From the NCBI GenBank assembly GCA_964555935.1, contig CAZKUN010000100.1:1-29689 (forward strand): a stretch of DNA of 29,689 nt, written 5' to 3'. Each line of letters opens with the position of its first letter. The stretch's first letter is position 1. The position numbers and the translations under genes are program-made. Below the pieces are notes generated by a model. The model saw nothing but the letters and a program-made list of their open reading frames with translations, did not search any database and was not told the DNA's origin. Below, in pieces: positions 1 to 7,463 of this stretch. Source of the DNA: CAZKUN01 sp964555935. GTDB lineage: Bacteria; Armatimonadota; Zipacnadia; Zipacnadales; VGFC01.

Positions 1-1667
1 AGCTTCTCTTGACCTACATAGTGGTTCAGGCCGCCCCCATTGCGCCCAACACAGCCGCAGAGCATCAGCGCCACAATACCGGAGCGGTAGATGAGGTTGT
101 TGTGGTACCAGTGATTGATCCCCGCTCCAATGATGATGGAGCACTGGCCCTGGGAGGCCTCGGCCGTGGAGGCCCACTCGCGAGCGAAGTTGACGACGAT
201 ATCAGCGCTGATACCAGTCCATGGCTCCTGCCACGCGGGCGTGTACGGTGCCGTAGCGTCGTCATAGTCGTCGGGGTAGTCCCCCGCCAACCCCCTGCTC
301 ACGCCGAACTGAGCCATCAGCAGGTCATAGCCCGTGGTGACCGCGGTTTTTCCCGAGGCAGTCTCTACCCACTTGACGGGGACGCCGCGCAGCCTGGTGG
401 TATCTGCGGCGAAGTCGTCGAAGTCGCACTGGACCACCTCATCGGCGTTATCCAGAAGCGTCACGCGCGGCAGGACGTCCGAGTCATCCGAGGGGTCGCG
501 CAGGCGCAGGTTCCACTGGCCCTTATCCTCCCCCCACCGGTGACCGGTCGAGCCGCCCAGCATCCGCAGCTCATCGCTCGTCTCGTCAAGCACCAGGAAC
601 TTCCAGTCGCCGTTCTCCTCGTCTTTGTANNNNNNNNNNTCCCCCGCCCGCAGAAGCCGACCAGGGCGATATCCCTCATCCGTTTTCGTCAGGGACACCA
701 GGAAGGGGGCATCCGTGTATTGCTGGACGTAATCAAGGAAGTACGGAGTCTGCTTGTCCGCGTGGAACTCCTTGAGAATCACGTGGTTGACGGCCATCCA
801 GAAGGCCCCGTCTTGCCCGGCGTGCACTGGGATCCACTGGTCGGCGTACTTAGTCACCTGACTGAAGTCGGGTGACAGTACCGTCAGCTTGCAGCCACTG
901 TGACGCACCTCGGACAGGAAGTGGCAGTCCGGCGTCCGGGTCATGTTGGGGTTTGAGCCCATGACCGCGATGAATCTGGAGTGGTACCAGTCGGCGGACT
1001 CGGCAACGTCCGTCTGCTCGCCCCAGATTTCTGGGGAGGCCGGTGGAAGGTCGCAGTACCAATCGTAGAAGCTCAGGTTCACGCCGCCGAGAAGCTGCAA
1101 GTACCGCGAACCGGCGCCGTAGGATAGGTACGACATCGCCGGGATCGGCGAGAAGCCGTAAATCCTGTCCGCACCGTACTTCTTGATGGTGTGGACGTTG
1201 GACGCGGCGATCATTTCGAGAGCCTCGTCCCATGAGGCGCGGCGGAAGCCGCCCTTGCCACGGGCCCGCTGATACCGGCTCCGAGAGTCCGGATCGTTGA
1301 CGACAGACGCCCACGCCTCGACCGGGTCGTCGAACTTGCGTCGCGCCTCGCGGTACAGGTCTACTAGCGCGCCCCGGATGTAGGGGTACTTGACCCGCAA
1401 CGGGCTGTAGAGGTACCAGGAGAATGAGATTCCCCGCTGGCACCCGCGAGGCTCGGTGGGAGGTACGCTCTCATCCAGAGGTGGGTAGTCGAGCGCCTGC
1501 ATCTCCCACGTGACGATGCCATTCTTGACGTGGATGTTCCAGCTACATCCACCAGTGCAGTTCACTCCGTGAGTGCTGCGGACGATCTTGTCGTACTGCC
1601 ACCGGTTCCGGTAGAACTGCTCCCAGGAACGCGTCTTAGGGTTGACGACATCCTTAACCCAACTCAT
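1..1667 (-). CDS. narG: Respiratory nitrate reductase alpha subunit NarG, 5' part (runs off left edge)
   Basis: This is the molybdenum bis-MGD catalytic subunit that reduces nitrate to nitrite with electrons from NarH/NarI. About 555 N-terminal codons are visible, against roughly 1,250 for a full NarG. The FS0 [4Fe-4S] ligands fit H33-x3-C37-x3-C41 with C76, in STHGVNCTGGCSW and EPRGCQRG. The Mo-ligand aspartate is D202 in SFYDWYCDLPPASP. GAGINHWYHNN and GGGLNHYVGQEK follow near the edge. The resemblance to E. coli NarG runs throughout. The first residues (MSWVKDVVNP) contain no twin-arginine leader, so the enzyme is inferred to face the cytoplasm. The start ATG overlaps the TGA of the preceding cytochrome gene (ATGA), which implies translational coupling. 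narH, narJ and narI are expected beyond the left edge. The 10-N gap falls inside the gene, but the reading frame is the same on both sides. Confidence 0.95.
   Translation of the reverse strand, partial: MSWVKDVVNPKTRSWEQFYRNRWQYDKIVRSTHGVNCTGGCSWNIHVKNGIVTWEMQALDYPPLDESVPPTEPRGCQRGISFSWYLYSPLRVKYPYIRGALVDLYREARRKFDDPVEAWASVVNDPDSRSRYQRARGKGGFRRASWDEALEMIAASNVHTIKKYGADRIYGFSPIPAMSYLSYGAGSRYLQLLGGVNLSFYDWYCDLPPASPEIWGEQTDVAESADWYHSRFIAVMGSNPNMTRTPDCHFLSEVRHSGCKLTVLSPDFSQVTKYADQWIPVHAGQDGAFWMAVNHVILKEFHADKQTPYFLDYVQQYTDAPFLVSLTKTDEGYRPGRLLRAGXXXXYKDEENGDWKFLVLDETSDELRMLGGSTGHRWGEDKGQWNLRLRDPSDDSDVLPRVTLLDNADEVVQCDFDDFAADTTRLRGVPVKWVETASGKTAVTTGYDLLMAQFGVSRGLAGDYPDDYDDATAPYTPAWQEPWTGISADIVVNFAREWASTAEASQGQCSIIIGAGINHWYHNNLIYRSGIVALMLCGCVGRNGGGLNHYVGQEK
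630..639. other. Assembly gap (10 N) inside narG
   Basis: Ten undetermined bases interrupt narG. The codon phase before and after the run agrees. Compared with E. coli NarG, the residues flanking the gap (GRLLRAG before, YKDEENGDWK after) sit about as far apart as the homologous segment requires. The true missing length is therefore probably close to ten bases. Confidence 0.98.
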
Positions 1668-2527
1668 CGGCCGCCCTTTCTCAACTGCCGTCGCACGCCA
1701 CGCGAGCGTCCGCGCCAAAGCACGGAAGTACCGCAGATAAGGATCGCTAAGCCCGCCACGACCGACACGACCAACCTCGCCGAGACGGGGCCCTGATCCG
1801 GCGTTTCGTCCTTCACGGACTGCAAGAAGGCATACACCTGAACGACCTCTTCATCAGTCAGCTCGTGGTCGGCAAACAGCTTCGACATCGTCTCGAAGCT
1901 TGGGATCTTCAGAATGCTGGCGAGTTCGACCTCGTTGTACTTCTGGTTGGCGTTGGTCAGGTCGTCACCCAAGGTTCCGCCGCCCAAGCAACCGATGTCC
2001 GTGACCGTATGGCAGCCGATGCAGGCCGGGCCGCCCTGGTCCAACGTGCTCTCCCCGGTAAACAGCCTGCGCCCGATGGGAATGTCTGCCTCGGTGGGCT
2101 CGCGGCTCAACTTGCCGCTTTCGGGGATGAAGATCTGGCCGCTGGTCGAAAGCTCCTCGATCATGTCGAGGATCTGGTCGATCTGCTCCTCCGTGAGCAA
2201 CTGATCCGCCATCTCCTCGGGGGCGAACTTCTCAAACAACTCGATGGCGTCGGGGTCGCCGGACTTCTTCATGTCCTTGGCGGAGGGGATGAACTGGCGA
2301 AGCCACTCGCGGTCGCGACGCGTCGTCACATCCTTAAGATCAGGTCCCGTCTTGTCGCCACCACCGATGTTGTGGCAACTGTAGCAGACCTTCTCAAACA
2401 GCATCGCGATGCCGCCGCCTTCTTCTCCCGCATCGCTCGCCGGTTCGTCTTGGCCGAGAGTGGGCGCGGCCGAGGCCAAACCAAGCACTGCAATCGTGCC
2501 ACACCAAACTGCCAGCCTCGCGGCCAT
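1664..2527 (-). CDS. Exported diheme c-type cytochrome preceding narG (NarC-like)
   Basis: This is a predicted periplasmic, membrane-tethered electron carrier of 287 residues. The start chosen at 2527 gives a clean signal peptide (MAARLAVWCGTIAVLGLASA, cleavage near Q/DEPAS). An upstream start at 2626 would place an Arg-rich tail before it and is less likely. Two covalent haem motifs are present, CYSCH near residue 48 and CIGCH near residue 169. Met residues after each (for example in IPSFETMSKLF) are candidate axial ligands. A C-terminal hydrophobic helix (VVSVVAGLAILICGTSVLW) followed by arginines suggests a membrane anchor. The gene ends in an ATGA overlap with narG. A diheme cytochrome as first gene of a nar operon is known from Thermus (narCGHJI), and I infer an equivalent role here without claiming orthology. 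Confidence 0.87.
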   Translation of the reverse strand: MAARLAVWCGTIAVLGLASAAPTLGQDEPASDAGEEGGGIAMLFEKVCYSCHNIGGGDKTGPDLKDVTTRRDREWLRQFIPSAKDMKKSGDPDAIELFEKFAPEEMADQLLTEEQIDQILDMIEELSTSGQIFIPESGKLSREPTEADIPIGRRLFTGESTLDQGGPACIGCHTVTDIGCLGGGTLGDDLTNANQKYNEVELASILKIPSFETMSKLFADHELTDEEVVQVYAFLQSVKDETPDQGPVSARLVVSVVAGLAILICGTSVLWRGRSRGVRRQLRKGGR

Positions 2528-2748
2528 GGAGGAAGGGCGGGAGTGGCCATGGCCGGCCGACCGCGTGGGGCGGGAATGCAAAGCCCTTCGGGCTAGCAAA
2601 AGGTCCTGTCTTCTGAGGACGACCAAAGGCCCAGTCTCCTCTCGAGCGCCGTCGTGGCGAGCCGCATCTCGTTAACCCGGCGCAACGCCCGATTTGGGCG
2701 CGATCTTGTCCGGGCTCGGACAGCGGCAACGCATGGGTTTAACCCGAA

Positions 2749-2772
2749 GTTCCCACGATGAATCGTGGGAAC
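2749..2772. repeat. Perfect 11-2-11 hairpin
   Basis: Arms GTTCCCACGAT and ATCGTGGGAAC are perfectly complementary around a GA dinucleotide, 24 nt in all. No T-run follows on either strand, so it is not a classical terminator. Total length and layout match the hairpin at 11907-11930, although the arm sequence is unrelated. It lies in the divergent control region, upstream of both operons. Confidence 0.85.
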
Positions 2773-2849
2773 ATGTACGCCGCTCGGCGTGACCCAATGC
2801 CACTGCCTGCGACTCACCGGCTGATTCACTGACCCCCGGCAGCATCCCT

Positions 2850-3212
2850 TCTTTCGGTACCACAATATCGATGTTTTTTTCGCGCAGCGGCGATTTCAGG
2901 GGGTATACCCCAGCGCTATCCGGGAAAACTCCGGATACAATTGCGCACGGACTGCATCACAACCCGGATGCCTAAGCCGACGGGACCGGGTGGGATCGCG
3001 CTGACGGCGTCCGAATCACCTACCGTTCGACCACGCTGAAGCTCGATCGAATCCGCGGATTGAATCTCAGGGACACTGTCGCCGACCGGTCCGCGTCTTC
3101 CCGAGCCGGCGCAACATCGACATTGGGTCCGCGAAGGCCCCCGGCATTGAATATCCGCGCCGTCAAGTCGAGTGCCAGGCGGCCTTCCCCGCGTCGAACG
3201 GGCGCCCAAGAA
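2850..3212 (+). repeat. Tandem duplication, upstream (decayed) copy
   Basis: This stretch aligns with 3245-3612 at a constant offset of 394-399 bp. Anchors include GGTACC-N2-AATATCG (2856 and 3250), CCGGAT boxes (2931/2964 and 3325/3358), TCC-GA-TCACCT-CGTTCGA (3010 and 3405) and GTGCCAGGC (3172 and 3571). Its last part corresponds to the first codons of the FAD/Fe-S gene: VPGIGYW...IKCQAACPV in the intact copy aligns with APGIEYP...VECQAAFPA here. The position of the start ATG is ATC in this copy and the second cluster cysteine is Phe, so it is a non-functional relic. Confidence 0.75.
2900..2911. promoter_or_regulatory. 12-bp palindrome GGGGTATACCCC (possible operator)
   Basis: A perfect 12-bp dyad lies in the divergent control region. 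The corresponding place in the downstream duplicate (around 3290-3305) has lost the symmetry. It could be a transcription-factor site for either operon. No regulator gene is visible in the window, and assignment to a regulator family would be a guess. Confidence 0.35.
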
Positions 3213-3364
3213 CTCGACGACAACCACGGCCGTCAAAACATCTCTTTCTGGTACCGGAATATCGGACCCTTTCTCTGCTCGGCGGGGGTTTCGCGGGGCA
3301 TCACCGATCGAAAACGTAAGAAACCCGGATGCAATTCCAGGCGCGCTGCGGGACAACCCGGATG
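2931..3364. promoter_or_regulatory. Two pairs of CCGGAT boxes, 33 bp apart within each pair
   Basis: The motif CCGGAT(A/G)C occurs at 2931 and 2964, and again at 3325 and 3358. Within each pair the spacing is exactly 33 bp, about three helical turns, and both pairs lie upstream of the FAD/Fe-S gene start. The motif is among the best-conserved parts of the duplication. Paired regulator binding is possible, but common descent of the duplicated unit alone explains the pair of pairs. Confidence 0.35.
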
Positions 3365-3612
3365 CACTGGTCTACGGGAGTGGATTAGGATGGCATGGGT
3401 GGTGTCCGAGTCACCTGTCGTTCGACTCCGCTGAAACTCGACAACTCGCGCGGATTGAGTCTGCGGAGCAGCACGGTTACTATCCGATCCGCGCCCTCAC
3501 GGACTTGGTGCAATATGAGCTTGCAGTCGATAAAGGTCCCCGGCATCGGATACTGGCGGGGACAGATAAAGTGCCAGGCAGCCTGCCCCGTTCGAACCGA
3601 CGCCCGGGGTTA
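3245..3612 (+). repeat. Tandem duplication, downstream copy (includes start of FAD/Fe-S gene)
   Basis: This is the second unit of the tandem duplication. It carries the sequence immediately upstream of the FAD/Fe-S oxidoreductase and roughly its first 30 codons (ATG at 3515). Conservation with the upstream copy extends well into the non-coding part. Either the duplication took in a promoter plus a gene start, or the non-coding part is under selection as a control element. Confidence 0.75.
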
Positions 3613-5413
3613 CGCGCGCGCCATCGCCGAGGGCGACGACGAGCAGGCATACCTCATCGCCCGCGGCCCCAATCCCCTGGCATCTATCTGCGGCCGCGTG
3701 TGCGGCGCTCCCTGCGAGACGGACTGCCGGCGCGGCGATCTCGACAAGCCTATCTCCATTCGAGCGCTGAAGCGCTTCGTTTGCGATCAGTTCGGCCCCG
3801 AAGCCGATGGCGTCAGCGAATCCGACCTCATTGAGTTCCTGAAGCAGGCCGCGGCGCGGCATCCTGACCGCGTCTGCGATGCCGGTGAAGAACTTCTCCC
3901 GTTCCTGCAATCCACTCTCAACGGCGACATTCCGCTGGCGGATGGTCAGTCGGTGGGCGTCATCGGCGCCGGGCCAGCCGGTCTGGCGGCGGCTCACGAC
4001 CTCGCTCTGCTCGGGTTCAAGGTCGCGATCTACGAAATCGAGCCCGTCCTCGGCGGGATGCTCGCGCTTGGCGTCCCGGAGTATCGCTTGCCCCGCAACG
4101 TCATCCGCGCCGAAGCGGCCGTCATCGAAGCCCTCGGCGTGGAACCCGTCACCAACTGCGAGGTTGGTGTCGACGTAACGTTGCCCGAGTTGCGCGAGCG
4201 CCACGACGCGCTGGTGATAGCCGTCGGCGCAAAGCGCTCGAGGCCGCTGACTGTCCCCTGGGGGCGACGCGGAGGGCGTCGTGGGGGGCGTCGAGTTCCT
4301 CCGCGATGTGGCTCTTGGCAATCCACCCGACCTGGGCAAGAGAGTCGTCGTCATCGGCGGAGGCAGCGTGGCCTACGACGTGGGTCGCAGCGTCCTCCGG
4401 CAGATCTCGATCGACGCGGCGCGCCAGGCGCTACGAGAGCCCGGCGTGGCGGATGTCCACCTCTGCTCGCTCGAGAGCTTTGCGGATATGCCCGCTGACG
4501 ACATCGAGATCATCGAGGGCGACGAAGAGGGCATTGTCCGGCGCAACAGCCTCGGACCCGTGGAGATCCTGACTGACGAATCCGGCCACGCGAGCGGCGC
4601 CGCTTCCAGCGCTGCCTGCAGGTCTTCGACGAAGATGGCCGGTTTGCCCCGCGGTTTGACCCCGAAGACGAAGAGATCATCGAGTGCGACCACGTGCTCC
4701 TGGCGGTCGGACAGACCGTTGACATCGCCTTCGTCGACGGCGAGCGGGATGGGCTTGAGATCACCGACCGCGGCTTCATCGCGTGCGATCAGGAGACGGG
4801 CCAAACTAGCGCCGCGGACGTATTCGTGGCCGGGGACCTGGCGACGGGGCCCAAACTGCTGATTCACGCCGTCGCATCGGGCAAAGCAGTCGCTCGGGCG
4901 GTCTACCAGAGCATCACCGGCGGCAAGATCGGCACCCACAGCGTGGAGCTGCACCTCGCCCTGCCGAGATACGACCGCGAATGGGGCTACGAGCATCAGC
5001 CCCGCGTTCCGGTGCCGACGAACCCCGTATCCGAGCGCATCCGCTCACACGTGGCTCCCGTCGAGTTGGGCTTCAGCGAGGAAGAGGCCCGGCGCGAAGC
5101 GCAGAGATGCCTCGATTGCGGGATCAACACCATCTTCGATGGAACCAAGTGCATCCTCTGTGGCGGCTGCGTCGATGTCTGCCCCGAGCGATGCCTGCGC
5201 ATCGTATCGGTTGACCGACTGGACCACGAGGCCGCGCTGGGCAAGGCCGTCGATGCGCAGCTCGGCGACACGGATCCCGAAGCGGCGTCGGCGATCCTCA
5301 AAGACGAGACAATCTGCATCCGATGCGGCGCGTGCGCCGATCGATGCCCCACCGGCGCCATTACGATGGAACGGTTTTCCTTCAAGGAGACACCCAAATG
5401 TCTGACGAGTTAG
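3515..5413 (+). CDS. GltD-like FAD/NAD(P) oxidoreductase with N- and C-terminal Fe-S domains (two compensating frameshifts)
   Basis: This is a cytoplasmic flavoprotein expected to move electrons between NAD(P)H and the adjacent Rieske/cytochrome b complex. The domains in order are: an N-terminal double-cluster domain (KCQAACPV; SICGRVCGAPCETDCRRG), an FAD dinucleotide fold (VGVIGAGPAGLAAAHDLA), an NAD(P) fold (VVVIGGGSVAYDVGRS), and a C-terminal pair of [4Fe-4S] motifs (CILCGGCVDVCP; CIRCGACADRCP). The layout matches the GltD/NfnL-type family. The start at 3515 (MSLQSIKVPGIGYW) is preferred over an in-frame ATG at 3395, whose extension lies in the tandem repeat. One extra base near 4259 moves the frame by +1. 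A second event near 4600 restores it, leaving about 340 nt in another frame that still encodes good protein. It could be a recently broken gene or two consensus errors. The corrected product is about 632 residues. Its end overlaps the Rieske start by 16 nt. Confidence 0.85.
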
Positions 5414-5865
5414 GCCGGGAGGCCAAACCGCGACGGGAGTTTCTCGGTATCGCCGGCGTGGCCGCGGCCGGGCTGGCTGCGCTTGGAGCGACGGCGAGTT
5501 CCCTTCGCTCGCTGATGCCCAAAGCGCTGCCCGAGCCGACTCAGCAGTTCAAGATCGGCTCGGCCGATGAGTTCCCCCCCGGGACCGATCGCGCCGTGCC
5601 CGACCGCATGGTGCTCGTCATGTCACGCCCCGAGGGACTGGCGGTCGTCTCGCTGGTCTGCACGCACCTCGGTTGCATCGTCCAGGTGAACGACGATGGC
5701 TTCGCGTGCCCGTGTCACGGTTCGGAGTTCGATGGCGAAGGCCGCGTCAAGACAGGTCCCGCGCCCCGCGCGCTCCGGTGGCTGGCTCTGAGCCGCTCCC
5801 CCGATGGCGCGGTCGTCGTGGACGCGAGCGTCGAAGTCGATCCCGGCACATACCAGCAAGTCTAA
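5398..5865 (+). CDS. Rieske [2Fe-2S] protein, Tat-targeted
   Basis: This is the high-potential iron-sulfur subunit of a quinol:cytochrome c oxidoreductase-type complex. It has 155 residues. The start at 5398 is set by AAGGAG at 5384-5389 and overlaps the end of the preceding gene. A twin-arginine leader (PRREFLGIAGVAAAGLAALG) serves as an uncleaved or N-terminal anchor. The cluster motifs are C88-T-H90-L-G-C93 and C104-P-C106-H107-G-S. By family precedent C88, H90, C104 and H107 bind the cluster and C93/C106 form the disulfide. It sits directly upstream of cytochrome b, as in bc operons. An in-frame ATG at 5323 would bury the Tat leader and is rejected. Confidence 0.95.
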   Translation: MSDELGREAKPRREFLGIAGVAAAGLAALGATASSLRSLMPKALPEPTQQFKIGSADEFPPGTDRAVPDRMVLVMSRPEGLAVVSLVCTHLGCIVQVNDDGFACPCHGSEFDGEGRVKTGPAPRALRWLALSRSPDGAVVVDASVEVDPGTYQQV

Positions 5866-5909
5866 GACGGCGTAAGGACAGCAGACCCTCGACGATAGGG
5901 CGGGTGGCT

Positions 5910-7454
5910 ATGGGCAGTTCAGGCTTTCAGGTGCTGAAGGACAACGTCAGGGCGCTCCCCCGGAACCTGAGGGAGTCGATTCTGGGTGAGGGCGTGCCGA
6001 AGTCGGACCGTGGACGGTCGCGCGCCGTCTTCGCGAACCTGTTCTTGCATATCCACCCGACGCGCGTCCACGCCCGCACGCTCAAGTTCACGCAGACATT
6101 CGGCCTGGGCATGATCTCTGCGTTCCTCATGGGCATACTGACCCTAACCGGCGTCCTGCTGATGGTCTACTACAAACCATCCACGGCGCTCGCGTATGAC
6201 AGCATCAAGGATCTCCGCTACGTCGTGCCGGCCGGGCGCCTATTGCGCAATGTCCACCGTTGGGCGGCTCACCTCATGGTCGCGGCGGTCATTCTGCACA
6301 TGGTGAGGGTCTTCTACGCCGCCTGCTACAAGAAAAAGCGCGCGATGAACTGGTTGGTGGGAGTTGGTCTGTTCGGCCTGACGTTGGGCCTCTCGTTCAC
6401 CGGCTATCTCCTCCCTTGGGATCAGCTTGGGTACTGGGCCACGAAGATCGGCGCCAACCTCGCTGCGTCCCCTCGCGAGGTCACCGACGCCCTCGGCATC
6501 ACGGCGATCTTCGACCCCGGGGGCATCATGCGAACCTTCCTACTCGGCGCTACCGAGGTCGGACAGGAAGCGCTGACACGATTCTACCTGCTTCACGTCG
6601 TCGTGCTGCCGGCCGTGCTCACGATCCTGATGGCCGTCCACTTCTGGCGCATCCGCAAGGACGGCGGTCTCGCCCGACCGGATGGACCAACCCCCGCCGG
6701 CAAGGGCGCGGCGCCCATCGGCACGGAGCCGAATGCACCCGAGGCGGCCCCGAACAAGACCTACGGGCTGATGGCCGTGGTGAAGGACAAGACACCCGCC
6801 ACGGATCTCGACCCCGCCGACACGGTGCCGAGCTGGCCATACCTGCTCCGGTACGAGCTGCTGCTGTTGATGGGGACGGTCCTGCTCTGCCTGGTACTAG
6901 GTCTGCTGTTTGACGCGCCGCTGAAGAACCCCGCCAACGCCATGGTCCCCGAGAACCCGGCTAAGGCGCCGTGGTACTTCCTGGGCCTGCAGGAAATCGT
7001 CTCCTACTCGGCCTTCATGGGCGGGGTCGCCATACCAACACTGGTCATTCTCGCGCTCGCATCGATACCGTACATCGACCGCGAGAAGGAAGATGCCGGC
7101 GTTTACTTCGCCAGCAAGCGCAGCCTGCGCGTCGCGATCCAGACCGCGATCTTCGCCCTGGTGAGTTCCGCCATGGCTGTCGGCATCCCGGTGACATTCG
7201 GCTGGATCCGCGATTGGTCACCGGACATACCGCAGCTCGTGATTACGCTCATCAACCCGGGAACGCTGCTGGTCTTGGCGTTCGCGATCTGGTCGATCGT
7301 GGTCGTCTGGCGGACAAGATCCACCCGCCTGGGCGCCATCGCCGTATTCACCAGTTACATCGTCGGCTTCCTCGTATTGACCTATGTCGGCACTTATCTG
7401 CGCGGACCGAACTGGGACTTCTTCTGGTCGCGCTCAAGCTGGCCACTGCACTGA
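5910..7454 (+). CDS. Cytochrome b (b6/subunit IV fused type) of a Rieske/cyt b complex
   Basis: This is the membrane quinol-oxidising or quinone-reducing subunit. It has 514 residues when started at ATG 5910 (MGSSGFQVLK); the ORF remains open further upstream only because of overlap with the Rieske frame. Bis-histidine haem ligands are H116/H130 (HRWAAHLMVAAVILH, 13 residues between) and H229/H244 (14 between, the b6-type spacing). TGYLLPWDQLGYW is the conserved Qo-side helix C segment. After a charged linker (about residues 250-310) comes a subunit-IV-like part with NPAKAPWYFLGLQE in place of the classical PEWY loop, then more helices. No c-type haem is present in this protein. Electron exit is presumably via the hexaheme cytochrome encoded next, nine bases downstream. 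Confidence 0.95.
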   Translation: MGSSGFQVLKDNVRALPRNLRESILGEGVPKSDRGRSRAVFANLFLHIHPTRVHARTLKFTQTFGLGMISAFLMGILTLTGVLLMVYYKPSTALAYDSIKDLRYVVPAGRLLRNVHRWAAHLMVAAVILHMVRVFYAACYKKKRAMNWLVGVGLFGLTLGLSFTGYLLPWDQLGYWATKIGANLAASPREVTDALGITAIFDPGGIMRTFLLGATEVGQEALTRFYLLHVVVLPAVLTILMAVHFWRIRKDGGLARPDGPTPAGKGAAPIGTEPNAPEAAPNKTYGLMAVVKDKTPATDLDPADTVPSWPYLLRYELLLLMGTVLLCLVLGLLFDAPLKNPANAMVPENPAKAPWYFLGLQEIVSYSAFMGGVAIPTLVILALASIPYIDREKEDAGVYFASKRSLRVAIQTAIFALVSSAMAVGIPVTFGWIRDWSPDIPQLVITLINPGTLLVLAFAIWSIVVVWRTRSTRLGAIAVFTSYIVGFLVLTYVGTYLRGPNWDFFWSRSSWPLH

Positions 7455-7463
7455 GGTGTGGGA

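Larger units (their letters stand above)
2528..3514. promoter_or_regulatory. Control region between two divergent respiratory operons
   Basis: About 990 bp without a convincing gene separates the minus-strand cytochrome/narG operon from the plus-strand Rieske/molybdoenzyme operon, so it should hold both promoters. It contains a perfect hairpin (2749-2772), a T-tract (2873-2880), a 12-bp palindrome (2900-2911) and most of a tandem duplication with an offset of about 395 bp. Open frames here are short, overlap one another on both strands and resemble no family. I see no obvious FNR-type TTGAT-N4-ATCAA box. Promoter hexamers cannot be assigned with confidence. Confidence 0.6.

Noticed and set aside
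9..875. 288-codon plus-strand frame
   Set aside because: It is antisense to narG, whose motifs and homology run through the same stretch, and it crosses the N run.
1865..2596. 243-codon plus-strand frame
   Set aside because: It is antisense to the diheme cytochrome with its signal peptide and two CxxCH motifs; no family is recognisable in this frame.
2749..2772. Intrinsic terminator
   Set aside because: The hairpin is perfect but has no T-run on either strand, and it lies upstream of both divergent operons.
3395..3514. 40-residue N-terminal extension of the FAD/Fe-S protein
   Set aside because: The extension falls inside the tandem repeat, is rich in Ser/Arg/Thr and is unlike the family, which starts near VPGIGYW.
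4255..4605. Programmed ribosomal frameshifting in the FAD/Fe-S gene
   Set aside because: Two opposite shifts 340 nt apart would be needed, no typical slippery heptamer with downstream structure is seen, and the family is normally read in one frame.
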